64,000 nt of DNA from JALORV01 sp963724365 (GTDB lineage Bacteria; Pseudomonadota; Gammaproteobacteria; Burkholderiales; Burkholderiaceae_F). Made by a program: the position numbers and the translations under genes. The stretch's first letter is position 1. Each line of letters opens with the position of its first letter. The stretch lies in contig CAVRUR010000013.1 in NCBI GenBank assembly GCA_963724365.1, positions 62,001 through 126,000 of the forward strand, written 5' to 3'. Of the stretch, positions 1-9,911 are shown one piece after another. Below the pieces are notes generated by a model, which saw only the letters and a program-made list of their open reading frames with translations, was not told the DNA's origin and searched no databases.

Positions 1-1389
1 AGCACGATGCCTTCGGCCGTCAACTCGGCGCGGATGCGGTCGGCGTCGGCGAAGTTCGCTCGCCTTCTTGGCCGCGGCACGTTCGGCGATCAATGCGTCG
101 ATCCTATCAACGGAGAGCGCAACGACACCGCTAGCGCGCAGAGAAACGTCGCCAAGGTTTACAACAACCCTTGCGCCGACGCTTCCCTGCAGAAACTCGT
201 CCGGCACACGTTGCAGCAGGCCCAGCACCCCGCCGAGCGCCTTGAGCTGGGCGGCCGCCGCCGACGGACTTGCGTGCGGTTGACCTCGCCGGCCAGTTCG
301 AACAGCACCGACACCGCCAGCGCGGTGTTCAGGTCTTCGTCCATCGCCGCGGCAAAGCGCTGCGCATGCGGCTCGCTCCAGTCGACCTCGGCTGTCGGGC
401 ACGTCCAGGCCGCGCAAGGCCGTGTAGAGCCGCGTCAGACCGGCCTGCGCATCGTCGATCAACGATTCCGTGAAAGCGATCTGGCTGCGGTAGTGCGAGC
501 GCACCAGGAAGAATCGCAGCACTTCGGCGTCGTACTTGGCCAGCGCTGCGCGAATGGTGAGGAAGTTGCCGAGCGACTTCGACATTTTCTCTTCACCCAC
601 GCGCAGCGCGCCGCTGTGCATCCACAACCGGGCGAACGGCTGTTCATACGCGCCTTCGCTCTGGGCGATTTCGTTCTCGTGGTGCGGGAACACCAGATCC
701 GGTCCGCCGCCGTGGATGTCGAAGGTGCGACCGAGCGTCTCGCTCGCCATCGCCGAGCACTCGATATGCCAGCCGGGCCGGCCTGCGCCCCAGCGCGACT
801 CCCACTGCGGCTCTCCGGACTTGGCGTGCTTCCACAAGACAAAGTCGAGCGGGTCGCGCTTGCTGGCATCGACCGCCACGCGCTCGCCGGCACGCAGATC
901 GTCTAGCGACTTGCCCGACAACTTGCCGTAGCCCGGAAACTTGCGCACTGCGTAGTTCACGTCGCCGTCGGCTTCCGACTGATACGCAAGGCCCTTGCTC
1001 TCCAGCAGGCCGAGCAGATCGAGCATTTGCGGAATGTATTGAGTCGCGCGCGGCTCCAGGTCGGGCGGCAACAGTCCGAGCGCCGCGAAGTCCTCGTGCA
1101 TCGAGCGAATGTTCTCTTCCGTCAGTTCAGACGGAGTTATGCCACGCTCAGCCGCACGCCGGATGATCTTGTCTTCCACGTCGGTGATGTTGCGTACGTA
1201 GGTCACCCGCAGGCCGCGCGCGCGCATCCATCGCACCGCCAGATCGAATGCGATGAAGGTGCGGGCATGGCCGAGATGGCAAAGGTCGTACACCGTCATG
1301 CCACAGACATACATGCGGACATGGCCGGGCTCGATCGGCATCAGCGGTTCGACGCGACGCGTCAGCGTGTTGTGGATCTCGATGGTCAT
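1..1389 (-). CDS. cysS: Cysteinyl-tRNA synthetase (3' end beyond window)
   Basis: Class I aminoacyl-tRNA synthetase that charges tRNA-Cys in the cytoplasm. The start at 1389 gives MTIEIHNTLTRRVEPL. Visible marks are the zinc-ligand Cys29 in VCGMTVYD, the HIGH-type motif HLGH at residues 38-41, the zinc-site stretches HIECSAM and HHENE, and KMSKSLGN. The reading frame must be shifted by one base near 390, 272 and 60; each is repaired by removing one base, after which DEDLNTALAVSVLFELAGEV and then ANFADADRIRAEL follow as in the family. The gene runs off the left edge. It is divergent from the TPR gene at 1567. The identification is certain; the shifts look like sequence errors. Confidence 0.95.
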   Translation of the reverse strand, partial: MTIEIHNTLTRRVEPLMPIEPGHVRMYVCGMTVYDLCHLGHARTFIAFDLAVRWMRARGLRVTYVRNITDVEDKIIRRAAERGITPSELTEENIRSMHEDFAALGLLPPDLEPRATQYIPQMLDLLGLLESKGLAYQSEADGDVNYAVRKFPGYGKLSGKSLDDLRAGERVAVDASKRDPLDFVLWKHAKSGEPQWESRWGAGRPGWHIECSAMASETLGRTFDIHGGGPDLVFPHHENEIAQSEGAYEQPFARLWMHSGALRVGEEKMSKSLGNFLTIRAALAKYDAEVLRFFLVRSHYRSQIAFTESLIDDAQAGLTRLYTALRGLDVPDSRGRLERAACAALCRGDGRRPEHRAGGVGAVRTGRRGQPHASPSAAAAQLKALGGVLGLLQRVPDEFLQGSVGARVVVNLGDVSLRASGVVALSVDRIDALIAERAAAKKASELRRRRPHPRRVDGRRHRA

Positions 1390-1566
1390 GCGGAAACCCC
1401 TGTGATCGTCCGGCAGGTGCCAGACGGAAATGTGGCGACGGACAAGGCTGGTACGAGCTCGTCAACAGCGCCGCAGAGTCATCTCAACGGGGTGGCAGTT
1501 GTAGAATCGCGGCAGTATATCAACGCTCATCCTGCGCCTTGCGGGCGATGCGCTCGCGTACAAGCC

Positions 1567-2148
1567 ATGGTCTGCCACCCTGTCCTCGCCTGCCTGGTTG
1601 TCCTGGCGCTGCCTGCATCGGCGGCGCTGGCGCAGGTGTCGACGGCGCTGCCACCGCAAACGATAGGCACGCTCGCCACTGACAAGGAGCTGCTCACCGA
1701 ACTGCAGCAGGTGCAGCAGCTGCTGGCGGCCGGCCGGGCGCCGCAGGCGCTGGCGCGCGCCGATGCGCAGCTGGCCAAGAATCCGCGCGACGCGCAGATG
1801 CGCTTCGTTCGCGGCGTGATCCTCACTGAAATGAAGAAGCCGGCGGAGGCCCGCGAAGCGTTCGAGCGTCTGACCGAAGACTTCCCCGAACTTCCGGAGC
1901 CCTACAACAACCTGGCGGTGCTGTATGCCAGCGAAGGGAAACTCGACAGCGCCCGCGCCGCGCTCGAAAAGGCGCTGGCGGCCGCCCCAAACTACGGCAC
2001 GGCGTACGAAAACCTCGGCGACATCTACCTGCAGATGGCCGCCGATGCCTACCAGCGCGCATCCAAGCTGGACCCCGCCAACCGCCAGGCGAGTGCCAAG
2101 CTGACCTTGTCCCGCGAACTCATCACCAAGGCGCGCAACCCCCGTTGA
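1567..2148 (+). CDS. Exported tetratricopeptide-repeat protein
   Basis: A 193-residue protein. I chose ATG 1567 because it starts a clear signal peptide (MVCHPVLACLVVLALPASA, cleavage near ALAQ); the frame is open further upstream but that part looks non-coding. The mature part carries about three TPR units between residues 45 and 180 (for example PYNNLAVLYASEGKLDSARA and YGTAYENLGDIYLQ), which suggests a periplasmic scaffold. It lies 22 bases before the first cyclophilin gene and probably shares its transcript. A -10-like TAGAAT is at 1502-1507. The TPR protein/cyclophilin pair is a recurrent betaproteobacterial arrangement; the partner of this protein is unknown. Confidence 0.85.
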   Translation: MVCHPVLACLVVLALPASAALAQVSTALPPQTIGTLATDKELLTELQQVQQLLAAGRAPQALARADAQLAKNPRDAQMRFVRGVILTEMKKPAEAREAFERLTEDFPELPEPYNNLAVLYASEGKLDSARAALEKALAAAPNYGTAYENLGDIYLQMAADAYQRASKLDPANRQASAKLTLSRELITKARNPR

Positions 2149-2170
2149 GCGCATGCCACGAGGAATTCCG

Positions 2171-2734
2171 ATGAAGCTTCCGACTCGACCCCTGAACCTG
2201 TTGTTCTGCCTGCTGCTGTCGCTGCCCGGTGCGGCGTGGGCCCAGCGTGTGGCGCTCGACACGACCCAGGGCACGATCGTCATCGAGCTGGCCGCCCAGG
2301 AGGCGCCGAAGACCGTTGCCAACTTCCTCGAGTACGTCAAGAGCGGGCACTACAACAACACCGTGTTCCATCGGGTCATGGGCACGTTCATGATCCAGGG
2401 TGGTGGCTACACGGCCGACCTGACGGAAAAGCCAACGCGCGCGCCGATTCCCCTCGAGAGCCAGAACGGCCTGAAGAACACGCGCGGCGCCGTCTCGATG
2501 GCACGTCGGGGCGATCCGAATTCCGCGACGTCACAGTTCTTCATCAACGTCGTGGACAACCCTCGACTCGACTATCCGAATCCCGACGGCAACGGCTATG
2601 CGGTCTTCGGCAAGGTGGTCGAGGGCATGGATGTCGTCGACAAGATCCGTGTGGTGCCGACGGGTGCCAGCGGGCCGCACCAGAGCTTGCCAACCACCCC
2701 TGTCGTGATCAAGTCCGCCCGTATCGTCAAGTAA
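2171..2734 (+). CDS. ppiA: Periplasmic cyclophilin-type peptidyl-prolyl isomerase
   Basis: Catalyses cis/trans isomerisation of Xaa-Pro bonds in exported proteins. ATG 2171 follows an AGGA ribosome site and opens a signal peptide (MKLPTRPLNLLFCLLLSLPG, then AAWA). The mature domain has the cyclophilin core: VFHRVMGTFMIQGG with the catalytic Arg, SMARRGDPNSATSQFFINV and YAVFGKVVEGMDVVDKI. Length 187 aa is normal for the PpiA type. The frame is intact. A cytoplasmic homologue follows 16 bases downstream. Confidence 0.92.
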   Translation: MKLPTRPLNLLFCLLLSLPGAAWAQRVALDTTQGTIVIELAAQEAPKTVANFLEYVKSGHYNNTVFHRVMGTFMIQGGGYTADLTEKPTRAPIPLESQNGLKNTRGAVSMARRGDPNSATSQFFINVVDNPRLDYPNPDGNGYAVFGKVVEGMDVVDKIRVVPTGASGPHQSLPTTPVVIKSARIVK

Positions 2735-2750
2735 TCCTGCAGGAGCACGC

Positions 2751-3246
2751 ATGATTCGCATGTACACCAGCCTTGGCCCGTTCACGATCGAACTCGACCA
2801 CGAGCGCGCCCCCAAGACCGCCGAAAATTTCGAGGCGTATGTCCGCAACGGCTTCTACGACGGCACGATCTTCCATCGCGTCATCAACGGCTTCATGATC
2901 CAGGGCGGCGGCTTCGAGACCGGGATGCGGCAGAAGACGACCGAGGCACCGATCGAGAACGAGGCGCGCAACGGCCTGCGCAATGCGAAGTACACGCTGG
3001 CCATGGCGCGTACCGGCGATCCGCACTCGGCCACCGCGCAGTTCTTCATCAACGTCGCCGACAACGACTTCCTCAATCACACGGAGTCCACGCCGCAGGG
3101 CTGGGGCTACTGCGTGTTCGGCGAAAGTGATCGAGGGCTTCCCGGTCGTCGACAAGATCAAGGCCGTGCGCACCGGACGGCGCGGCGGCCACGCCGATGT
3201 GCCGGAAGTCGACGTGCTGATCGAGCGCGCCGAAATCATCCAGTGA
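2751..3246 (+). CDS. ppiB: Cytoplasmic cyclophilin-type peptidyl-prolyl isomerase (one frameshift)
   Basis: Proline isomerase without signal peptide, so cytoplasmic. It starts MIRMYTSLGPFTIELDHERA and carries IFHRVINGFMIQGGG and MARTGDPHSATAQFFINV. At about 3123 one extra base breaks the frame inside YCVFGKVIEGFPVVDKIK; after it the frame ends ERAEIIQ-stop at 3246. Repaired length is about 164 aa, usual for PpiB. Only 7 bases separate it from lpxH, so the two are probably cotranscribed. The break is more likely a sequence error than inactivation because the tail is perfectly conserved. Confidence 0.9.
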
Positions 3247-3253
3247 GCACCGC

Positions 3254-4051
3254 TTGAGCTACAGCGCGCCCGCGACGCCGCCGGCGCTCGCGGTCGAGCG
3301 CACGATCGACCCGCTGGTCGATCCGATCGTCATCTCCGACCTGCACCTGACGGACGAGCGCCCGCGCACGGTCGAGCGATTCCTGCGATTCATGCGCGAG
3401 GATGCACCGACGCATCGGGAGCTCGTCATCCTGGGTGACCTGTTCGAGTTCTGGATCGGTGACGACGCCGGCGCTGCGGCCGCCCCCGTCATCACGGCAT
3501 TGGCCGCTGCTTCGCACGCCGGCCAGCGTGTGCTGGTGATGCACGGCAATCGTGACCTGTTGCTGGGGTGCGACTTTGCGCGCGCCACGGGCAGCATCCT
3601 GCTCGCCGACCCGATCGTCGTCGACGTCGCCGGCACGCGCACGCTGCTGTCCCATGGCGACGCGTGGTGCACGCTCGATGTCGCCTACCAGGCGTTTCGC
3701 GCGATGGTCCGGCAACCGGAATTCCAGCGCGAGTTCCTGGCGAAGTCGGTGGCCGAACGGATCGCGGTGGCGCGCAGCGCCCGATTGCAGAGCGAGACCG
3801 AAAAGGCGGTCAAGGCGATGGACATCATGGACGTGACGCCTGCGGCCATCGTCTCGGCGCTGGCTGCCGCGGGCGTCGATCGAGTGATCCATGGCCATAC
3901 GCACCGGCCGGCGGCACATGTCATCGACGTCGATGGCCGCACCGCCGAGCGTTGGGTCCTTCCGGATTGGGACCTCGACGACGCCGAACCCCGCGGTGGC
4001 TTCATCGATTTCCTCGATGGCCGACCGCGGCTCGTTTTCTTCGACGACTGA
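3254..4051 (+). CDS. lpxH: UDP-2,3-diacylglucosamine diphosphatase
   Basis: Hydrolyses UDP-2,3-diacylglucosamine to lipid X in lipid A synthesis at the inner face of the inner membrane. The calcineurin-like metal-site motifs are in order: DLHL (residues 29-32), GDLFEFW (about 61-67), MHGNRDLLLG, the His of LLSHGDAWCTLD, and VIHGHTHRP near the C terminus. The only reasonable start is TTG 3254, eight bases after the ppiB stop, giving 265 aa (family about 240). The frame is intact. It converges with cysE. Confidence 0.9.
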   Translation: MSYSAPATPPALAVERTIDPLVDPIVISDLHLTDERPRTVERFLRFMREDAPTHRELVILGDLFEFWIGDDAGAAAAPVITALAAASHAGQRVLVMHGNRDLLLGCDFARATGSILLADPIVVDVAGTRTLLSHGDAWCTLDVAYQAFRAMVRQPEFQREFLAKSVAERIAVARSARLQSETEKAVKAMDIMDVTPAAIVSALAAAGVDRVIHGHTHRPAAHVIDVDGRTAERWVLPDWDLDDAEPRGGFIDFLDGRPRLVFFDD

Positions 4052-4120
4052 TGTCGGGCGGTTCGATGGAGCGGTTGCCGCGGGAAACTGTCGCGGGGCG
4101 CACCCGCATTCCTCATTTTC

Positions 4121-4137
4121 GCGCGGCGCCGCCGCGC
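4121..4137. other. Perfect GC-rich hairpin between convergent lpxH and cysE
   Basis: GCGCGGC-GCC-GCCGCGC lies at the end of cysE and 70 bases after lpxH. The stem is strong but there is no T tract on the useful side for either gene, so it is at best a weak terminator or a barrier between convergent transcripts. Confidence 0.3.
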
Positions 4138-4895
4138 TATTCGTCCACCAGCCGGTTGAGCTGCTCCGGATCGACCTTCGGCACTTCGCGCTTGGCATCG
4201 TCCAGCGCTATGCCGTTGCGCTCCAGCGCCGCAACGAGGCGCTCGATCTCGCGCTGCTGCGCGGTGGCGTGGTCGATCAGCCCGTGCAGCGCCTTGGAGA
4301 GCGGGTCGTCGCCTTCCTGTGTGATGCCGTAGGCCGAGAAGCCCAGCTGGTTCGCAGTCTGCTCGCGCTGGGCATCGAGCTCACGGTGCAGGATGCGGGC
4401 GGGATTGCCCACGGCCGTGGCGCCTGCCGGCACGTCCTTGACGACGACGGCATTGGAGCCGATGCGCGCGCCATCGCCAACCGTGAAGCCTCCGAGCACC
4501 TTGGCGCCGGCTCCCACGATGACATTGCGACCGAGCGTGGGGTGTCGCTTGGCCCCCTTGGTCAGCGAGGTACCGCCGAGCGTGACGCCCTGGTAAATGG
4601 TCGTGCCGTCACCGATCTCGGCGGTTTCGCCGATGACGATGCCCATGCCGTGATCGATGAAGACGAAGCGCCCGATGGTCGCGCCGGGATGGATCTCGAT
4701 TCCTGTCAGCCAGCGCGATACATGCGACACGAACCGTGCGAGCCAACGAAACCCGCCCTTCCAGCAGGCATGGGCCAGCCGATGCAGTGCCAGCGCGTGC
4801 AGACCCGGATAGCACGTCAGCACCTCCCAGCGTGAGCGTGCGGCGGGGTCACGTTCCAGGATGCAGTCGATGTCTTCGCGCAGACGCGTGAACAT
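4137..4895 (-). CDS. cysE: Serine O-acetyltransferase
   Basis: Makes O-acetylserine from serine and acetyl-CoA, the first step of cysteine synthesis. ATG 4895 (MFTRLREDIDCILERDPAAR) is preferred over an upstream in-frame extension that overlaps the trmJ end and is not like the family. The N-terminal helical domain is followed by left-handed beta-helix hexapeptides containing HPGATIGRFVFIDHGMG, IGETAEIGDGTTIYQGVTLG and a catalytic-loop His. Length 252 aa fits the CysE subfamily. Downstream of trmJ on the same strand. Confidence 0.93.
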   Translation of the reverse strand: MFTRLREDIDCILERDPAARSRWEVLTCYPGLHALALHRLAHACWKGGFRWLARFVSHVSRWLTGIEIHPGATIGRFVFIDHGMGIVIGETAEIGDGTTIYQGVTLGGTSLTKGAKRHPTLGRNVIVGAGAKVLGGFTVGDGARIGSNAVVVKDVPAGATAVGNPARILHRELDAQREQTANQLGFSAYGITQEGDDPLSKALHGLIDHATAQQREIERLVAALERNGIALDDAKREVPKVDPEQLNRLVDE

Positions 4896-5011
4896 GTTCG
4901 GGGTGTCGAGCTTGGTGTCGAGCGGTGTCGAGATGATGTGCGGCGATTGTACGGTTGCGACGCGGCGTGCCGGACACTGCAACTCATGCGCAGCGCCGTA
5001 AGCGAAGCCGG

Positions 5012-5809
5012 TCACACGCGGCGCTTGCGCCCTGCCCGATCCGCACGGGCTTCGATCACCGCGGCCAGCACGCCGCGCAGCAGATCGACCTCGGTCTGCG
5101 TCGGCCGGGCGCGATTGAACATGCGACGAAGTCGCGGCATCAGGGTCTTGGGCTCGGCCGGGTCATGGAACCCCACCGCGGTCGCCGCCTGCTCGAAGTG
5201 TTCGTAGAGCTTCTCCAGCGCTTCCACGCTGGCCGGCGGATCGTCATCGCTGAAGCGTCGTTGCCCCTGCTGGATCGCAGCGCTGGCACGCAGGGCCAAC
5301 TGGCACTCGTAGGCTGCCACCTGCACCGACTGCGCCAGATTCAGCGAGGCGAATGCCGGATTGGCGGGAATCGCACAGCACACCTGGCAACGCAGGACGT
5401 CGGCGTTTTCGAGGCCACTGCGCTCGGTGCCGAAGACGTACGCGACGTCGCCGTCCTCCAGCGCCGCCAGCTGCTCGGCGGCCAGCGCCGCAACACTGCG
5501 CAGGTCCTGCAGCGGGGGGCCGAATTCGCGGTCATAGCCGGTCATCGCGACGGCGTAACCGACACCCTGTAAGGCTTCGGTGAGCGAGGTGGCATGCGCA
5601 CTCGCTGCCAGCACGTCGGCGGCCCCGGTCGATCGCGCAACCGCGTCGGCATCGGTGCGGTAGTCCGCATCGCGCGGGTTGACAACGACCAGGCGTGCGA
5701 AGCCCATCGTCTTGATCGCGCGCGCGGCCGCACCGATGTTGGCGGCGAGCGTCGGCTCGACCAGCACGAAGCGGACTCGGTCAAACGGCAACGTCGGGGA
5801 ATCGGGCAC
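5012..5809 (-). CDS. trmJ: tRNA (cytidine/uridine-2'-O-)-methyltransferase TrmJ
   Basis: SPOUT-class methyltransferase that 2'-O-methylates position 32 of tRNAs. The 265-aa product begins with VRFVLVEPTLAANIGAAARA, typical for TrmJ, and has the trefoil-knot motifs VVNPRDADYRT, YVFGTERSGLENADV and IPANPAFASLNLAQSVQV. The frame is intact. It is divergent from suhB across 79 bases, the same neighbourhood as in many beta- and gammaproteobacteria. Confidence 0.92.
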   Translation of the reverse strand: MPDSPTLPFDRVRFVLVEPTLAANIGAAARAIKTMGFARLVVVNPRDADYRTDADAVARSTGAADVLAASAHATSLTEALQGVGYAVAMTGYDREFGPPLQDLRSVAALAAEQLAALEDGDVAYVFGTERSGLENADVLRCQVCCAIPANPAFASLNLAQSVQVAAYECQLALRASAAIQQGQRRFSDDDPPASVEALEKLYEHFEQAATAVGFHDPAEPKTLMPRLRRMFNRARPTQTEVDLLRGVLAAVIEARADRAGRKRRV

Positions 5810-5888
5810 GGTCGGCGAACTGCGGTGATCGACTAAACTGCATGGTTCAGTCTAAACGCGACGGCGGTCCTGCCGCACGCGCCCCACC

Positions 5889-6685
5889 ATGCATCCGATG
5901 CTCAACACGGCCGTGAAGGCCGCGCGCAAGGCCGGTTCGATCATCAACCGCGCCAGCGTCGATCTCGAAGGTGTCCGTGTCGGCACCAAGGGTCGCAGCC
6001 GACTTCGTCACCGAAGTCGACCACGCAGCCGAGCGCGCGATCGTCGACATTCTGCTGAAGGCCTATCCGGACCATGCCATCCTCGCTGAGGAGTCCGGCG
6101 CCAGCGGGCAGTCCGATTACACGTGGATCATCGATCCGCTCGATGGCACGACCAATTTCATCCACGGCTTTCCGCAGTACGCGGTATCGATCGCCCTGCG
6201 CCACCGCGACCTGATCACGCAGGCGGTGGTCTACGACCCGACGCGCAACGAGCTGTTCACGGCCACGCGCGGACGCGGCGCCTTCCTCAACGAGCGGCGC
6301 ATGCGCGTCTCGCGGCGTGACCGGCTCGCCGACAGCCTGATCGGCACCGGCTTCCCGTTCCGCAGCCTCGATCATCTCGACGAGTACGTGTCGGATGTTC
6401 AAGAGCATCACCGAACACACCGCCGGCATCCGTCGGCCCGGTGCCGCGGCGCTCGACCTGGCCTACGTCGCGGCCGGTCGCCTCGACGGGTTCTGGGAGA
6501 TCGGCCTGTCGCCCTGGGACATGGCCGCCGGCAGCCTGCTGATCCTCGAAGCCGGTGGACTGGTGTCCAATTTCGACGGCGATCCCGGCTACCTCGAGGA
6601 CGGCCACATCGTCTGCGGCGCCCCCAAGGTCTTCCCGCCGCTGCTGCACCTGGTGCGTCAGGTCCACAGCGGCCGCGCTGCCTGA
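5889..6685 (+). CDS. suhB: Inositol-1-monophosphatase family protein SuhB (two frameshifts)
   Basis: Mg2+-dependent inositol monophosphatase-fold protein; in E. coli it also binds NusA/RNA polymerase in rRNA antitermination. It starts MHPMLNTAVKAARKAG like other SuhB proteins. Metal-site motifs are DFVTEVDHAAE, AILAEESG, IIDPLDGTTNFIHG (DPLDGT) and PWDMAAGSLLILEAGG. Extra single bases near 5994 and 6394 split it into three frames; removing them gives 264 aa, normal length. It is divergent from trmJ. Confidence 0.93.
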
Positions 6686-6746
6686 CGCACGCCGGCGCCA
6701 TCCACTTCGCGCCCAGCGCGGCCGCACGGCCCCTTACCGAACGATC

Positions 6747-9349
6747 ATGACGGCGCGCGCAGACGGCAAGCAGCACACGCCCATGATGACGCAGTACCTG
6801 CGCATCAAGGCGGACCATCCGGACGTGCTGCTGTTCTACCGGATGGGCGACTTCTACGAGCTGTTCTACGACGACGCCGAGCGCGCTGCACGCCTGCTGA
6901 ACATCACGCTGACCGCGCGCGGCGCTTCGGCCGGTACACCGGTGAAGATGGCCGGCGTGCCGGTGGTGTCGGTCGAGCAGTACCTCGCACGCCTGGTCAG
7001 GCTGGGCGAAAGCGTCGCGATCTGCGAACAGATCGGCGATCCCGCCACCAGCAAGGGGCCGGTCGAACGCAAGGTCGTGCGCGTCGTCACGCCGGGCACA
7101 CTGACCGACACCGGGCTGCTGCAGGACAAGGCCGATGCTCCGCTGCTGGCGGTGGCGCCGCCACTGCAGCGCGGCGGGCCGTTCGGACTTGCCTGGCTCG
7201 TGCTGTCGTCCGGTGAACTGCGCGCAGCGTCGATCACTCCGGCGCTCCTGTCGTCGGAGCTCGCGCGCATTGCTCCGTCCGAAGTGCTGGTGGCCGACAC
7301 CTGGTCCGACACACTCGGCGCGGCCGTGCGCAGCGCCGGTGCCGTCGCCCAGGCCCGGCCGGACTGGCACTTCGACGCCGTCCGGGGCGCGGAGTCCCTG
7401 CAGCAATTGCTTCAGGTCGCCACGCTCGATGCGTTCGCAGTGACGGACGCACCTGAAATCCTCGCGGCGATCGTCTGCACTGCTCGACTATGCGCGGTCC
7501 ACGCAGGGGGGACGACTGCCGCACGTGGCCTCGCTCCATCGCGAAGCGCCGTCGGATTTCCTGCTGCTCGACGCCGTGACCCGCCGCAACCTGGAAATCA
7601 CCGAAACGCTGCGCGGAGAGGAAGGACCGACCCTGTTTCGCCTGCTGGATCACTGCGAGACCGGCATGGGCAGCCGTCGCCTGCGCCACTGGCTGCACCA
7701 TCCCGCTGCAAGGTGGCGAGGTGCCGCGCGCACGGCATCGTTCGATCGCGTCCCTGCTCGATGGGACGGCGCTGCACGACAGCCTGCGCAACGCGCTGCG
7801 CGGGCTGCCCGACCTCGAGCGCATCAGCACGCGCATCACGCTGCGATCCGTGCGACCGCGTGAACTCGCGGCGCTGCGCGACTCGTTGCCGGCGGTCGAT
7901 CGAGTGGTCGAGCTGCTTGCAGCCGGCGACGCACCCCTGCTGGCGGAACTGCGGACGCAGTGCCGGGTTCCCGCCGACATCGCTGAACGGCTGACGAAAA
8001 CGCTGCACCCCGAGCCCGCCCATGCGGTGCGTGACGGCGACGTGATCGGATCCGGGCACGACACCGAACTCGACGAACTGCGCGCCCTGCGCGACAACAC
8101 GGGCCAGTTCCTGGTCGATCTCGAGCAGCGCGAGCGCACGCGCACGGGCATTTCCAATCTGCGCGTCGAATACAACCGCGTGCACGGCTTCTACATCGAG
8201 GTGACGCACGGCCAGGCCGCGAAGGTGCCCGACGACTATCGGCGGCGCCAGACGCTGAAGAACGCCGAGCGCTACATCACGCCCGAGCTCAAGACGTTCG
8301 AGGACCGGGCGCTGTCGGCACGCGAGCGGGCACTGGCACGCGAGAAGACGCTCTATGAAGAGCTGGTCGAAGGCCTAGCGAGCCATGTGCCTGCTCTGCA
8401 GGCGGCCGCCGACGCCCTTGCCGCGCTGGATGCCCTGGCCGCGCTGGGGCACCATGCCCGGCTGGCGCGCTGGGTCGAACCCGAACTCGTCGAGCGCGCC
8501 GGCATCGAGATACGCGGAGCGCGCCATGCAGTGGTCGAGCGCGAGATCGAAGCGTATGTTCCGAACGACTGCGTGCTGCACGCGGGCCGGCGGCTGCTGG
8601 TCATTACCGGCCCCAACATGGGCGGCAAGTCGACCTACATGCGCTCGATCGCACTGATCGCGCTGCTCGCCTACGCGGGGAGTTTCGTACCGGCAGCGAG
8701 CGCGCGGCTCGGTCCGGTCGATCGGATCCTGACCCGGATTGGTGCCGCCGACGACCTGGCGCGCGGCCGCTCGACCTTCATGGTGGAAATGACGGAAGCG
8801 GCCGCGATCCTCAACAGCGCGACCGAGTCCAGCCTGGTGCTGATGGATGAGATCGGCCGCGGTACGTCGACGTTCGACGGCATGGCGCTCGCTGCCGCGA
8901 TCGCGCGCGAACTGGTCGAGCGGAACCGCTGCCTGACGCTGTTCGCGACGCACTACTTCGAGCTGACCCAGCTCGCCGAGCAGCATGCCGAAGTCGCCAA
9001 CGTACATGTGGCCGCCGCCGAGTCCAACGGACGAGTGGTGTTCCTGCACGAAGTGCGGGCCGGCCCGGCCAGCCAGAGCTACGGCCTGGCGGTGGCCCAG
9101 CTGGCGGGCGTGCCGGGTTCGGTCGTGCGACGCGCCCGCGGCTTGCTGACGCAGCTCGAGGAACGCGCGCTCGGTGGCCGTCCCCAGCTCGACATGTTCG
9201 CGGCAGCGCCGGAATCAACCGCGCCGCTGCCCGATCTCGACAGCCCGCTGCGCGCGCGCCTGCTCGGACTCGATCTCGACGCGCTCTCGCCGCGCGAGGC
9301 GCACACGCTGCTGGACGAGTTGCAGCGCCAGGCGCGCATGCCGGACTGA
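6747..9349 (+). CDS. mutS: DNA mismatch repair ATPase MutS (two frameshifts)
   Basis: Recognises mismatches and recruits MutL. From ATG 6747 the mismatch-binding domain shows MMTQYLRIKADHP and FYRMGDFYELFYDDA (the Phe-x-Glu wedge). Further on come VEYNRVHGFYIEVT, the Walker A GPNMGGKSTYMR (near 8610), LVLMDEIGRGTSTFDGMAL (Walker B) and LFATHYFELT. Single extra bases near 7475 and 7692 break the frame in the connector/lever region (FLLLDAVTRRNLEIT, then HHPLQGGEVPRARHRSI). Repaired length is 866 aa, usual for MutS. It is convergent with the SlyD-like gene with one base between the stops. Confidence 0.95.
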
Positions 9350-9350
9350 T

Positions 9351-9855
9351 TCAATGCAATGTCCGCGGCGGCTCGGGGGCGCGCAGGAATTCCGGGACGC
9401 GTGGCGAATCGGCCTCCGTCGAGTTCCTGTTCGGTGGCCGCACGAACGTCGACCACGCGGATCTCAAAGCGCAGCGCAATTCCTGCAAGGGGATGGTTCG
9501 CATCGAGCACCGCCATGCCCTCGGCGATGTCGGTGATCGTGAACACGCACCGGTCTTCACCGTTCGGGCCTGCCGCTTCGACGCGCAGGCCGACCGACAC
9601 GTCTTCGCCGAGTTCCTCGAGGCGGGTCAGCACGACCAGTTCCGGGTCGTACTCACCGAATGCTTCTTCCGGCTCGAGCTGCAGTTCAATCTTCGCGCCG
9701 ACCTCCTTGCCGGCCAGCGCTTCCTCGATCCGCGGGAAAATGTCGTCGTGGCCATGCAGGTAGACCAGCGGTGCGTCCGACTTCTCGAGCATGTCGCCCT
9801 GCGCGTCGTACATCGTCACATCGAGGCTGACCAGTGTGCCGTCGGCGATCTTCAT
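9351..9855 (-). CDS. SlyD-like FKBP-type peptidyl-prolyl isomerase (one frameshift)
   Basis: FKBP-fold proline isomerase/chaperone. The start MKIADGTLVSLDVTMYDAQG is family-like, followed by LVYLHGHDDIFPRIEEALAG and EPEEAFGEYDPELV, the SlyD insert-in-flap arrangement. Near 9425 one extra base must be removed; the frame then ends ...EFLRAPEPPRTLH-stop at 9351, one base from the mutS stop. Without the repair the frame would run 270 bases into the mutS antisense strand, which is implausible. It lacks the His-rich metal tail of E. coli SlyD. Confidence 0.85.
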
Positions 9856-9898
9856 CGTCGTCTCCGCGATGCGCCGATTATGCTCTGCCGCGCGTTCC

Positions 9899-9904
9899 TA
9901 TAAT
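9899..9904 (+). promoter_or_regulatory. -10 box TATAAT immediately before roxA
   Basis: A perfect TATAAT whose predicted transcription start falls on or next to the roxA ATG (9912). No convincing -35 is present. The opposite strand has CATAAT at 9877-9882, usable for the divergent SlyD-like gene. Confidence 0.4.
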
Positions 9905-9911
9905 CGACTCG

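Noticed and set aside
3100..3246. ppiB as a genuine pseudogene
   Set aside because: Sequence after the shift is fully conserved to the normal C terminus, and neighbouring essential genes show the same kind of shift.
4121..4137. GC-rich palindrome as a true intrinsic terminator
   Set aside because: No T tract follows on either strand in the proper direction; kept only as a low-confidence hairpin.
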